Of a stretch of DNA of 64,000 bases, positions 9,134 to 17,206 are shown piece by piece (the first letter of the stretch is position 1; the number at the start of each line of letters is the position of its first letter). The notes beneath the pieces were generated by a model. It had not been told where the DNA came from. It ran no database searches and saw nothing but the letters and a program-made list of their open reading frames with translations. The translations under genes were made by a program, and so were the position numbers. Origin of the DNA: PALSA-270 sp963770245 (GTDB taxonomy: Bacteria > Acidobacteriota > Terriglobia > Terriglobales > Acidobacteriaceae); assembly GCA_963770245.1 (NCBI GenBank), contig CAVYOX010000014.1, positions 186,001-250,000 on the forward strand, given 5' to 3'.

Positions 9134-10021
9134 TTACTTGAGTTCGACCGTCGTTCCCAAACCCGCGTACAAATAGCTATCCCCGTACGCCTTCCTCAAT
9201 CGCGCAAACGCAGGCTCTCCTGTGCAATGTCCCGGCGCAATCCTTTGCACCTTCCACTTCGTCTTTAAATTCTCCACCAACGCATCAATCTCCGCCACCG
9301 GCGTTGTCACCAGATGTAATCCCCCGAACACGATCTCCGTCCTTGGATCCACCGCGCTTGCCGCTTCGAGAATCGCTTCGATCCCCGCGTGCGAGCATCC
9401 ATCCACTAGCAGCAGTCCATCCGATCTCTTGATCGCCAGCGTCAACTCCGGCAGCTCCAGGGTCCCTGTTTTCTGCGAAACCGTCCGCACTAAGAAAATG
9501 CCCGGCGAAACTTCAGTCAATTGATTCACCAACACAAAATTCCCCGTGTCATACAGCTTGCCCGAGGTCAAACCTTCGGGCTCCGTTCCCCCGAAATACC
9601 GCATCTTCGCCGGTAAACTGTCATCCGCTCGGAAAAAGGTCTCCGGAATCGGCGCTCCCCCAAACCCATTCGCTCCATCCGCGGGCACATACACGGTAAC
9701 CTTCGGATTCACACGCAGCACATATCTCAACCCCGTCGTGTGGTCCGCGTGCCGGTGCGATATCACCACAAAATCCAGTTGCGTCAGATCTACACCGAGC
9801 GCCTTCACGTTGTGTTCGAAAATCGCGGCGTGATTGCCCGTATCGAACAAAATCCGCTTCCCGTTGTGCTCTATCAAAGCGGAAAATCCCCAATCCTTGA
9901 TCAGCTCCGCCGATTCGCCGAATGCATCATAAAGAATCGTCACCTTATCCTGTGCTCGGCACGGAATCGCCGCAGCACAGACCAGCACAAACGCCAAAAT
10001 CCGCAAAACGTGGATTCTCAA
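9134..10021 (-). CDS. Exported metallo-beta-lactamase-fold hydrolase
   Basis: 295 aa with a signal peptide (hydrophobic core 7-19, likely cut after 'PCRAQ' near residue 24). The MBL zinc motif HxHxDH is present as H89-R-H91-A-D93-H94, and 'VDGCSHAGIEAIL' supplies a later metal-ligand His. The 'DAFGESAELIKDWGFSALIEHNGKRILFDTG' region, quoted here only in part as 'DWGFSALIEHNGKRILFD', places it in the subgroup annotated as dihydropterin-aminobenzene-phosphate synthase-like MBL proteins, whose archaeal members act in methanopterin synthesis. An exported bacterial copy is unlikely to do that; the substrate is unknown. Start: ATG at 10021 with AGGAGA a few bases upstream. It is not obviously in an operon. 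Confidence 0.88.
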   Translation of the reverse strand: MRIHVLRILAFVLVCAAAIPCRAQDKVTILYDAFGESAELIKDWGFSALIEHNGKRILFDTGNHAAIFEHNVKALGVDLTQLDFVVISHRHADHTTGLRYVLRVNPKVTVYVPADGANGFGGAPIPETFFRADDSLPAKMRYFGGTEPEGLTSGKLYDTGNFVLVNQLTEVSPGIFLVRTVSQKTGTLELPELTLAIKRSDGLLLVDGCSHAGIEAILEAASAVDPRTEIVFGGLHLVTTPVAEIDALVENLKTKWKVQRIAPGHCTGEPAFARLRKAYGDSYLYAGLGTTVELK

Positions 10022-10119
10022 GGAGAACCTCCAATCCTAATTTCCATTAGTTGAAGCCATACCAGATGGGCGCACGGCGCGGGATAGCCACCACTTGGGC
10101 GCCCACGGAATGCTGAGCG

Positions 10120-10887
10120 CTAGTTCTTCGCTCCCGCCCGCTGGTAATTGCTGAGCTTCACGACCTGCTTGAGCCGCACGTCCTTGGCCCTAAAGTGCAG
10201 TGTGTCGTCGGCGGAGGAAAACGTGGGAAACCAATATTTCCCATCGATCTGCTCCCGCCAGGTGGTGAATTGCGGGAACAGGTTTTCCTCCGTTTTCTTC
10301 TTCTTGACGATCCGAATATCGGGCACCGACTTACCCGTGTCCTTCACAATCTGAAAGTCTTGATCATCCACCCAGATGCGCCCCTGAAAGTACCGCTGAT
10401 CCTTCACCATGACTTTAGGAGCGACTTGAAAGACGTAGCAATGCAGTTCATCCACTTTTTGCTGGCCCTCGTAGACCACGCTGTACACCGCCAGTTCATC
10501 GGTGCTGATGGTGAAGGATGCGCGTCCCTCGAGGTCCTCGATATCCTCTTTCGACATCTCAATTCCCGCCTGTGGGGCAAGCACGACCTTCTTGACGCGC
10601 TGGCCCTGGCTATAACTGATGTCGGCCACTTGCTGATAATCGCCCGTGACCTCGTTGTTCTCGAGGGCCTGCACGTGGATCGATTCCCGAAAACTGTATT
10701 GCTCGCGGATCCCCTTCCATTCCTTCTCCTTGGCGGTGAAGCGCCGCAGAATTTCCTCGGGAGTGATGCCTTTCGGCGGAGACTTATCGATTTCCCCGCT
10801 CTGACACCAAGCCCCCGGGACTAGCGACCATAGCGCGCAACCAACGATCAGAAGGAGTAGGCGCAAGCCTCTGGAGCAAAAGTCCAT
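10120..10887 (-). CDS. Secreted LolA-like protein, paralogue of the neighbouring gene
   Basis: 255 aa with an N-terminal signal peptide (hydrophobic 9-27, Cys-Gln at 28-29). The mature protein shares the same skeleton as the product of 11038-11883: 'TPEEILRRFTAKE', 'QYSFRESIHVQ', 'VDELHCYVFQVAPK', 'YFQGRIWVDDQDFQIVK', 'GKSVPDIR', 'LFPQFTTWREQIDGKYWFP' and a final 'DDTLHF'. The 'F.G..WVD...F.I.K' pattern resembles the curved beta-sheet of LolA/LolB and outer-membrane lipoprotein-sorting-like proteins. A periplasmic hydrophobic-cargo role is a guess. It is the downstream member of a tandem duplication; a terminator hairpin stands between the copies, so it probably has its own promoter. Confidence 0.8.
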   Translation of the reverse strand: MDFCSRGLRLLLLIVGCALWSLVPGAWCQSGEIDKSPPKGITPEEILRRFTAKEKEWKGIREQYSFRESIHVQALENNEVTGDYQQVADISYSQGQRVKKVVLAPQAGIEMSKEDIEDLEGRASFTISTDELAVYSVVYEGQQKVDELHCYVFQVAPKVMVKDQRYFQGRIWVDDQDFQIVKDTGKSVPDIRIVKKKKTEENLFPQFTTWREQIDGKYWFPTFSSADDTLHFRAKDVRLKQVVKLSNYQRAGAKN

Positions 10888-10989
10888 GGGCGGCTAGTCT
10901 ACCGAAAATGCCGTCGCCGTGGCAGACCTTTGGTGGACCAGAGAAATTGAGCGAGAGATTGAGACCAGAGACCGAGAAGAAAGACTGAC

Positions 10990-11018
10990 AAGAAAAGCCG
11001 CGCGACACCGCGCGGCTT
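10990..11018 (-). terminator. Rho-independent terminator between the LolA-like paralogues
   Basis: Read on the minus strand, a perfect 10-bp stem (10995-11004 paired with 11009-11018, core GCCGCGCG) with a 4-base loop is followed by TTTTCTT. It lies 20 bases past the stop of the 11038-11883 gene and so ends that transcript. Confidence 0.75.
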
Positions 11019-11037
11019 CTGCTCTGGCTTGATTTCA

Positions 11038-11883
11038 CTATTGGGGTGGCGGCTGCGCCGGAACGTCCTTGCCGTCCGCCCCCTTGTGCACCTCTTGCCC
11101 CTGGTAGGTAATCTTCACCTTGGAGCCGAACTTCTTATAGTCCTCGTACTTGATGATTTCGCGGATGTGCACGTCGCCGGTTGAAAAATGCAGAACGTCG
11201 TCGGCGCGAGTAAAGGACGGAAACCAATAAAGCCCGTCAACTTGTTGCCGCCAGGTGGTGAACTTGGGGAAAAGATTCTCGCCGTTTTTCTTGCGGATGT
11301 CAGGCACCGACTTGCCGTAGGTTTTCACGATCTGAAAGTCATTGTCGTCCACCCAGATGCGCCCCTGGAAATAGCGCTTCTTGCCCTCGAATTTCTTGGG
11401 AGCCATGTCGAAAACATAGCAATGCAGTTCGTCTTCCTGCTGCTGCCCGACATAAAGTACGTTGTACTCCGGAATCTCCTCGGTCGTCACCACGAATGGC
11501 ATCAAGTGCCGCATGTCGTCCAGATCCTCTTCGCTCATCGAAATGCCGCCATTTTCGAGGGTAGAGGGCGGCGCGAACACGACGTTCTCCATGCGCGCGC
11601 CCTGGTCATTGAACACCACATCGTAGACTTCCTGGTATTCCCCGGTGGCGGTGCTTCCGTCGAGCGTTCTGACCGTAATCGATTGCCGGTACGTGTATTG
11701 CTCGCGGGCGAGCTTGAAGGCTCCTTCCTTGGCCGCAAAACGCTGGACGATCTCGTCCACCGTGATTGCTTTGGGCTGGGCGGTATCGAGTGGGCCCTCC
11801 TGGGCAGCCGCCGGAGAGGCCAGTGAGCCGCAGAGGGCAAAGGCCATCGCCAGTGCCAGGCAGAATCGCAGGGTGGATTTCAT
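11038..11883 (-). CDS. Secreted LolA-like protein, upstream paralogue
   Basis: 281 aa with a clear signal peptide ('FCLALAMAFALCGSLASPAAA', cut near residue 28). Like its neighbour it carries 'TVDEIVQRFAAKEG', 'QYTYRQSITVR', 'EDELHCYVFDMAPK', 'YFQGRIWVDDNDFQIVK', 'GKSVPDIR' and 'LFPKFTTWRQQVDGLYWFP'. It is about 26 residues longer, mainly in a polar C-terminal tail ('YKKFGSKVKITYQGQEVHK' onward, Pro/Gln-rich end). The start is the ATG at 11883, with AAGG upstream. It is transcribed away from the M20 peptidase gene and terminated by the hairpin at 10990-11018. Periplasmic, LolA-like fold by motif resemblance only; function unknown. Confidence 0.82.
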   Translation of the reverse strand: MKSTLRFCLALAMAFALCGSLASPAAAQEGPLDTAQPKAITVDEIVQRFAAKEGAFKLAREQYTYRQSITVRTLDGSTATGEYQEVYDVVFNDQGARMENVVFAPPSTLENGGISMSEEDLDDMRHLMPFVVTTEEIPEYNVLYVGQQQEDELHCYVFDMAPKKFEGKKRYFQGRIWVDDNDFQIVKTYGKSVPDIRKKNGENLFPKFTTWRQQVDGLYWFPSFTRADDVLHFSTGDVHIREIIKYEDYKKFGSKVKITYQGQEVHKGADGKDVPAQPPPQ

Positions 11884-12130
11884 AAGGGTTACTGTAGCAA
11901 AGCCAGCCAGGAAAGTGGCTGATACCCGCGCCGTCCCCCCGCGCCTGAGTCTTCTCCGCTCAAGAAGGCCCGGCGCAGCAGGGCGGCAAGTCTAACTCTT
12001 TCTTAGATTGCCAAGCCGGCCTCGAAGTTGCCGGGAAAACACGAGAATGCGCTTTTTCTCCTTCTCGGTTGCCCCGGCGCAACCCCCAACCAGACCGCAG
12101 GCGGACCTTATGGCGCAAACCGCGGAATCA

Positions 12131-12150
12131 GTTGTAATAAGTTGTAATAA
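12131..12150 (+). repeat. Tandem 10-bp repeat GTTGTAATAA x2 before the M20 peptidase gene
   Basis: Two perfect, abutting copies of GTTGTAATAA end 17 bases before the ATG at 12168. The block is strikingly AT-rich for this genome. Each copy contains a TGTAATAA that could act as an extended -10 element, and the 10-bp period equals one helical turn, so it could be a promoter or an operator. Confidence 0.55.
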
Positions 12151-12167
12151 GATGACGCATTGGTCCG

Positions 12168-13442
12168 ATGCCTTCCACCCCCCAGATCGAGCCTTCTGAA
12201 GGGTTTCCCGGCTTGCAGCAGGAGGTCGCCCGCATTTCCGCTCTGCCCGAAGTTCGCGCTGCCTTTGGCTGGCTGCGGACGCAAGAGCCGCAATTCGCCC
12301 AGTGGCAGTTGGATATGGCGCGCATCCCCGCTCCTCCCTTCGGCGAGGCCGCCCGTGCCGAGTGGCTGCGGGAGCGCTTTTCCGAACTAGATCTTGAAGG
12401 CGTATCAACCGACGACGTGGGGAATGTCTTCGGCCTGCGCCCCGGCAGTGGTGGTTCCTGCATCGCACTGAGCGCCCACCTTGACACGGTCTTTCCCGCC
12501 GGCACGCCGCTGAATCTGCGGCAGCAGGGAACGCGGCTCTACGGACCCGGCGTCTCCGACAACGGCGCCGGCATGACCGCGCTGCTGGCGGTGGTGGTTG
12601 CGCTGCGCAAGGCGCGGGTGCAGCATCGCTCGCCCATCCTCTTTATCGGCAATGTCGGCGAAGAAGGGGAAGGAGATTTGCGCGGGATGCGCCATATTTT
12701 CTCCCACTCGCTCTGGAAGGATTCGATCGCCTGCAGCCTGGTGCTCGATGGCGCGGGTTCCGATACCATCGTTGCAGAAGCCTTGGGCAGCCGCCGTTTC
12801 GAGGTCATCGTCCGCGGGCCTGGGGGTCACTCCTGGAGCGACTTTGGCGCACCCAACCCCATCCTGGCGCTGGCCAGAGCCATCCAAGCCTTCGGCCAGA
12901 CGCCGGTGCCGGCATCGCCCAAGACCACCTTCAACGTCGGCGTCATTCGCGGCGGCACCTCGGTGAATTCCATTCCCGAGTCCGCCAGCATGCGCGTCGA
13001 TATTCGCTCCACCTCCATGGCCGAGATGGAGCGTCTGGAAACGGCCTTGCGGCAATCGCTAGAAGATGCGGTTGAGGAAGAATCGCAGGCCACCGAAAGG
13101 CGCAGCCCACCTTCTGCCCAGCGCCGAACTTTTGGACTGAGTTATGAGGTCGTGCCCATTGGCAACCGTCCGGCCGGGGAACTCGATCCTGAAGCCCGCA
13201 TTCTGCAAGTGATTCGCGCGGTGGACGCGCAGTTGGGCAACACGGCCCAGATCCAGCGCGCCTCGACCGACGCCAACGTCCCGCTTTCGCTCGGCCGCGA
13301 GGCGGTCGCCATCGGTGGGGGAGGCAGCGGTGGCGGCGCCCATACGCTGCAAGAGTGGTTCGATTGCAGCGGCCGCGAACTGGGACTCAAACGCATTCTG
13401 TTGGCTGTGCTGACGCTGGCCGGAATTGGAACCCTGGCTTGA
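12168..13442 (+). CDS. M20/M25/M40 family metallopeptidase
   Basis: 424 aa, no signal peptide, so cytoplasmic. M20 enzymes are two-zinc exo- or dipeptidases, or amidohydrolases of acyl-amino acids. The zinc ligands and base are visible: H104 and D106 in 'SAHLDTVF', the bridging D131 in 'GVSDNGAGM', and the catalytic/ligand pair E165-E166 in 'GNVGEEGEGDL'. The lid/dimerisation domain ('GPGGHSWSDFGAPNPILALA' region at about 222-240, then 'FNVGVIRGGTSVNSIPE') and the final His in 'GGGSGGGAHTLQEW' complete the set. Length fits the PepT/tripeptidase-like branch. The ATG at 12168 is preceded by the AT-rich tandem repeat. The next gene starts 49 bases downstream and may be co-transcribed. Substrate unknown. 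Confidence 0.9.
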   Translation: MPSTPQIEPSEGFPGLQQEVARISALPEVRAAFGWLRTQEPQFAQWQLDMARIPAPPFGEAARAEWLRERFSELDLEGVSTDDVGNVFGLRPGSGGSCIALSAHLDTVFPAGTPLNLRQQGTRLYGPGVSDNGAGMTALLAVVVALRKARVQHRSPILFIGNVGEEGEGDLRGMRHIFSHSLWKDSIACSLVLDGAGSDTIVAEALGSRRFEVIVRGPGGHSWSDFGAPNPILALARAIQAFGQTPVPASPKTTFNVGVIRGGTSVNSIPESASMRVDIRSTSMAEMERLETALRQSLEDAVEEESQATERRSPPSAQRRTFGLSYEVVPIGNRPAGELDPEARILQVIRAVDAQLGNTAQIQRASTDANVPLSLGREAVAIGGGGSGGGAHTLQEWFDCSGRELGLKRILLAVLTLAGIGTLA

Positions 13443-13491
13443 CCGGTCTTCGTCGTCGCCGGCGTGTACCCTGAAGGTGACCGAGGTGCGC

Positions 13492-14637
13492 ATGAGACAT
13501 CTTGCATTTTTTGTGGCGGCGTTTTTTCTCCCGACCTGCACGCTCGGCCACGCACAGACCGTGGCGGGAGCTGAGCCCCCCCTGCGGATCGCGATTGCCG
13601 GGTTGGTTCACGGGCACGTCGAGGGCTTTTTCAAGAGCTCACTCCATCGCACCGACATTCAACTGGTCGGTATTGCCGAGCCTGACCAGCAACTCGCGGC
13701 TCGTTACGCCAGCCAGTACGGTCTGGATCGCAGCCTCATCTTTGCCAGTCTCGAGGAGATGCTGCAAAAAACGCGGCCCCAGGCGGTGTTGGCTTACACG
13801 AGCACCTACGACCACCGGCGGGTGGTGGAAATCTGTGCCCGTCACGGTGTTCCCGTCATGATGGAAAAGCCGCTGGCGGTGAGCGCTGAAGATGCGCACG
13901 CCATCGAGAAGGCGGCGCGCCAGGCGAAGATCCAGGTGCTCGTGAACTATGAGACCACGTGGTATCGCAGCAACCACGCGGCCTACGATCTGGTGCGCCA
14001 GAAAGCCATCGGCGAAATTCGCAAGATCGTGGTCCACGACGGTCACCAGGGGCCGAAGGAGATCGGGGTCGGGCCGGAGTTTCTCGGGTGGCTCAGCGAT
14101 CCGAAGCTCGACGGTGGCGGAGCGCTTTATGACTTTGGCTGCTACGGCGCGGATCTGGCGACCTGGATGATGGAGGGCGAGCGCCCGAAAACGGTCACCG
14201 CGGTGACCCAGCAAATCAAGCCCGATCTGTATCCCCGAGTGGATGACGAAGCCACCATCATCCTGACCTATCCCCGAGCGCAGGCGATTATTCAGGCCTC
14301 GTGGAACTGGCCGTTCGGCCGCAAGGACATGGAAGTCTACGGACAGACCGGCTACGTGGTCACCGTGCGCAACGATGACCTGCGGGTGCGGCTTGCGGGG
14401 AAGGACGAAGAGCAGGTCACGGGTCAACCGCTACCGGCTCCATTTGCCGATTCCTTGTCGTTGCTGAGGGCGGTGGTTCTGCGCGGAGTCGCGCCCGACC
14501 CGCTTTCGTCTCTCGAAACCAATGTCATTGTCTCGGAGATTCTTGACGCGGCGCGGCGCTCGGCGGCTTCCGGAAAATCGGTTCGCTTGGGTACCAGTCG
14601 GGTGCCGTCTGGGGAAAAGAGTCTGTCGGGAAACTGA
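13492..14637 (+). CDS. Exported Gfo/Idh/MocA family oxidoreductase
   Basis: 381 aa from the ATG at 13492; an earlier in-frame start at 13426 would overlap the peptidase gene and spoil the signal peptide. The N-terminus (residues 1-22, ending 'GHAQ') is a signal sequence, unusual for a nucleotide-dependent enzyme but found in acidobacterial and planctomycete members. The Rossmann strand reads 'LRIAIAGLVHGHVEGFF', where the usual GxGxxG is degenerate; 'MMEKPLAVSAEDA' is the family's EKP motif, and 'DPKLDGGGALYDFGCYG' supplies the substrate-domain D/G cluster with the active-site-type His replaced by Cys-Tyr. Likely a sugar dehydrogenase relative or glycosidase-type member; substrate unknown. 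AGGTG lies before the ATG. Confidence 0.88.
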   Translation: MRHLAFFVAAFFLPTCTLGHAQTVAGAEPPLRIAIAGLVHGHVEGFFKSSLHRTDIQLVGIAEPDQQLAARYASQYGLDRSLIFASLEEMLQKTRPQAVLAYTSTYDHRRVVEICARHGVPVMMEKPLAVSAEDAHAIEKAARQAKIQVLVNYETTWYRSNHAAYDLVRQKAIGEIRKIVVHDGHQGPKEIGVGPEFLGWLSDPKLDGGGALYDFGCYGADLATWMMEGERPKTVTAVTQQIKPDLYPRVDDEATIILTYPRAQAIIQASWNWPFGRKDMEVYGQTGYVVTVRNDDLRVRLAGKDEEQVTGQPLPAPFADSLSLLRAVVLRGVAPDPLSSLETNVIVSEILDAARRSAASGKSVRLGTSRVPSGEKSLSGN

Positions 14638-14732
14638 CCCGGGCGGGTCGCTCTCGCCCCCTACGAAGCCCATGGGATTCTTGCGCCCGCGGAATGCCCG
14701 GGGGCAGCGCGGCTCAGAAGTTCCCGAGCGCG

Positions 14733-16439
14733 TTAGAAACTCGATCTGGCCCGGCCTGGGCGGAAGGGGATGGTGACGACCGCTTCCAGATCGACGGCAT
14801 TGCCGTTTTTGGTGGCGGGACGGAAATGCCAGCGGGCCAGCGCCTCTTGGGCAAACTCGTCGAGCCGATCGTCGACGCTGCGCAGGACACGAACATTGGT
14901 CACCGAACCATCACGGCGGATGACCGCGTAGAGCGTCACCGTTCCGTGGATATTTTGCTTCATGAGTTCCAGGGGATACGCCGGGTCGGCTTCGCGGGTT
15001 GCGGTGGGGGCGCTGAGGTCGCCCTTGGCTTCCTCTTGATTCAGCTCGGCAAAATGGATGACCCAGCTTCCGCCTGCGGAATTCAGGTTGGGAACATTGA
15101 GAGTCAGCGAATAGAACTTGCGGTCGCCGAAGACTTCTTTCTCCGCATCGGTTGCATGGAGACTCGAAACTTCGTGGAGGGGGCGGGGCGTCGGTGCGCC
15201 GGCCTCGGGCGGAGTCGCCTTCGCCATCACCACCGGATCGCCCGTTTCGCCGCCGCGGATTCGGTTATCGCTTCCGCCCTCCGCGGAGTGCTGGGCCGGG
15301 CTGGGGCCTTGGCCGACGTGGAGACCTTGAGGAAGATCGCGGCTGGCGGTGACCGGGCTACCTTCCCCGGTATTTTCAGCGCCGGGGGCGCTCGTCGGTG
15401 CGATGTCCGGAGTGCCCGACGCGCCGGCCCTGCCTTGCGGAGTAGCGGCAAAACGTCCCAGGCGGTTGCCGGCGGGGGGCGAAACTGGCCCGCTCGGTGC
15501 TGCTGGGTGGATTCCGAGCGCGACGAGGCGCCCTCCCGAGACGGCGACTCTTGAACCTGGGACCGACGGCGGAGGCGGCACCACGGCTTGGCCGGAATTC
15601 CCCAGTGCGGGGCGGGTGTTCGCGAGAGTTCGCTCGGCACCGACGGGCAACTGCGGGGCGGGCGCCACGGCTTGCGTCCGACCGATGTTGAGGTCCCCCA
15701 GGCGCCGGATGGGAGTCGAGTCCACGAGCGGTGCCGGTTCGACCACGGCGGGCTCGGGGGCGTGCAGTTGGCGGCGCGCGGATGCAAGCTTCACCTCGGG
15801 CGGAGGAGCAACCGCAGACACCCTCAAATCCGGAGCTTTCCCGTTGGCCAGGGAATGCTCGGTGACGGCAATGGGCACGGCGAGCGGCGTCATCGGCCAG
15901 GCGACCACGTTGGGCAGGGCCACGTCGTGGTTCAACTTTAAGTTCGGCGGAGCGACAATGGACTGCGTGGGGTTATCCGCCTGCGGGGGCACAGAAATGA
16001 TCGCTTGCGGAGCCAGTTCCGGTTCGCCTCGGCGCGCGCGCTGCGCGTGCGGGCGGCCGGTATCGAGCGGGCGTAAATATTCAGCGGCCGCGTAGTAGAT
16101 CACGTCGCTCGAGCGGAAATGGGGAGATGCAACCGTCTGCGGATGCCGCGGCCAGAAGGCGGCGACCGCCCAAATCGTGGCGGCCAACGCGAGATGAGAA
16201 AGGGCGGATTCGAGGAACCGGCCCCAGGGCGGAGCGGAGGCAACGAAGACGTCCGGCCAAAAGTCCCCGGGCTGGGAAGCGAGCTCGAGCTGCGGGGGGC
16301 GGCGGGTCCAGATCGAATCCGCCAGGTTGCGGAAAAAGACGCGATGCCAGGGTTCGATTTCGATCAGCAACTGCGGCGCTCGGTGCAGGCTTTCCCCGAG
16401 CTCCGCTACGGATTCCAAAAGCCCTGGGCCCTGTTCCAT
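14733..16439 (-). CDS. TonB family protein with long proline-rich spacer
   Basis: 568 aa. A cytoplasmic N-terminus of about 75 residues precedes one membrane helix (about 78-98, 'LSHLALAATIWAVAAF'). A Pro/Ala-rich periplasmic spacer of nearly 380 residues follows. The TonB C-terminal domain occupies about 480-560: 'YPLELMKQNIHGTVTLYAVI', 'DGSVTNVRVLRSVD', 'LDEFAQEALARWHFRPA' and 'GNAVDLEAVVTIPF'. TonB proteins pass proton-motive energy from ExbBD to outer-membrane receptors. No ExbB/ExbD gene is in the window. The spacer is far longer than in E. coli TonB, as is common in Acidobacteria. Start: ATG at 16439; a TATAAT lies about 110 bases upstream on the same strand. Divergent from the 16641 gene. 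Confidence 0.88.
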   Translation of the reverse strand: MEQGPGLLESVAELGESLHRAPQLLIEIEPWHRVFFRNLADSIWTRRPPQLELASQPGDFWPDVFVASAPPWGRFLESALSHLALAATIWAVAAFWPRHPQTVASPHFRSSDVIYYAAAEYLRPLDTGRPHAQRARRGEPELAPQAIISVPPQADNPTQSIVAPPNLKLNHDVALPNVVAWPMTPLAVPIAVTEHSLANGKAPDLRVSAVAPPPEVKLASARRQLHAPEPAVVEPAPLVDSTPIRRLGDLNIGRTQAVAPAPQLPVGAERTLANTRPALGNSGQAVVPPPPSVPGSRVAVSGGRLVALGIHPAAPSGPVSPPAGNRLGRFAATPQGRAGASGTPDIAPTSAPGAENTGEGSPVTASRDLPQGLHVGQGPSPAQHSAEGGSDNRIRGGETGDPVVMAKATPPEAGAPTPRPLHEVSSLHATDAEKEVFGDRKFYSLTLNVPNLNSAGGSWVIHFAELNQEEAKGDLSAPTATREADPAYPLELMKQNIHGTVTLYAVIRRDGSVTNVRVLRSVDDRLDEFAQEALARWHFRPATKNGNAVDLEAVVTIPFRPGRARSSF

Positions 16440-16548
16440 TCATTCCCCGCAACAGGCAGAAGTTTCAACCCAATCCCGAAAACGTGTTCGGCCAGAACCC
16501 ATGCCAGCCATGCCCGAGGCAGATGGCGTCTCCCGCAGAGGTCCGCTT

Positions 16549-16554
16549 ATTATA
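16549..16554 (-). promoter_or_regulatory. Consensus -10 hexamer, possible tonB-like gene promoter
   Basis: TATAAT read on the minus strand, flanked by CGC and AAGCGG, 110 bases upstream of the TonB-family start. No good -35 hexamer lies 16-18 bases away, so the call rests on the -10 alone. Confidence 0.3.
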
Positions 16555-16640
16555 GCGGGATTCGGTGGACCGCACGGGGCCGTTCTCGGGTTCGAGAGCG
16601 AGTTCCAGGCGGTCGCTTTCCATGCTTTAATGTCGGCAGG

Positions 16641-17135
16641 ATGAAAACGGTGGGGACGCTTTTGGCGATATTGTGGCTGAGCAGTTCGCTCCTGCTCGCG
16701 CAGGCCCCTGCGCAGAATGCCCCTCTGCCGAAGCCCGCGGAAGATTACTCCGGCATGTACACCTTCCTGCGGGATGGTGAATTCGTGCAAATCAACTTGG
16801 AAGATGGGGGACGCGTGACCGGCTTCGTCTCGCGTTTCGGCGATGGGGAAAGCGACCAAGGCGCGTTCCTCGATCAATTCTTCAAGCAGGGTAAGCTCGA
16901 GGGGAACAAGCTGACCTTCAGCACCGAGACCGTGCACGGAGTGTGGTACGAGTTCAAGGGAACGGTCGAACGCGGCGCGGGGAAAAACGTCGGCGATGAC
17001 AGCTACTACGTGCTCAAGGGGACGCTCAAGCAGTACACGATCGACGCCGAGAAGAAAACCTCGGCAAAATCTCGGGCAGTCGTGTTCAAGGCATTTCCCC
17101 AGGACCTGGGAGCAGATCCGGCCAAGCCCCAATGA
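16641..17135 (+). CDS. Small secreted hypothetical protein
   Basis: 164 aa from the ATG at 16641 (GGCAGG just upstream), which gives a perfect signal peptide ('TLLAILWLSSSLLLAQ', cut near residue 21). Upstream in-frame extension would be coding through the divergent promoter region and is rejected. The mature part begins with 'DYSGMYTFLRDGEFVQINLE' and continues with 'GRVTGFVSRFGDGESDQGAFLDQFF' (quoted partly), 'HGVWYEFKGTVERG' and 'YVLKGTLKQYT'. This alternating pattern suggests a small beta-barrel or lipocalin-like sheet. No family recognised. It lies 71 bases upstream of the sensor kinase gene on the same strand. Confidence 0.8.
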   Translation: MKTVGTLLAILWLSSSLLLAQAPAQNAPLPKPAEDYSGMYTFLRDGEFVQINLEDGGRVTGFVSRFGDGESDQGAFLDQFFKQGKLEGNKLTFSTETVHGVWYEFKGTVERGAGKNVGDDSYYVLKGTLKQYTIDAEKKTSAKSRAVVFKAFPQDLGADPAKPQ

Positions 17136-17206
17136 AGGTTTGCCTCTGGCGGGCGTCAAAGGCTGCAGGCTGGCAGTTCGGCTAGGCCCGTTGTATTCTT
17201 CGGGAC

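Noticed and set aside
9134..10021. Metallo-beta-lactamase as an antibiotic-resistance enzyme
   Set aside because: The motif and N-terminal layout match the dihydropterin-synthase-like MBL subgroup, not class B beta-lactamases.
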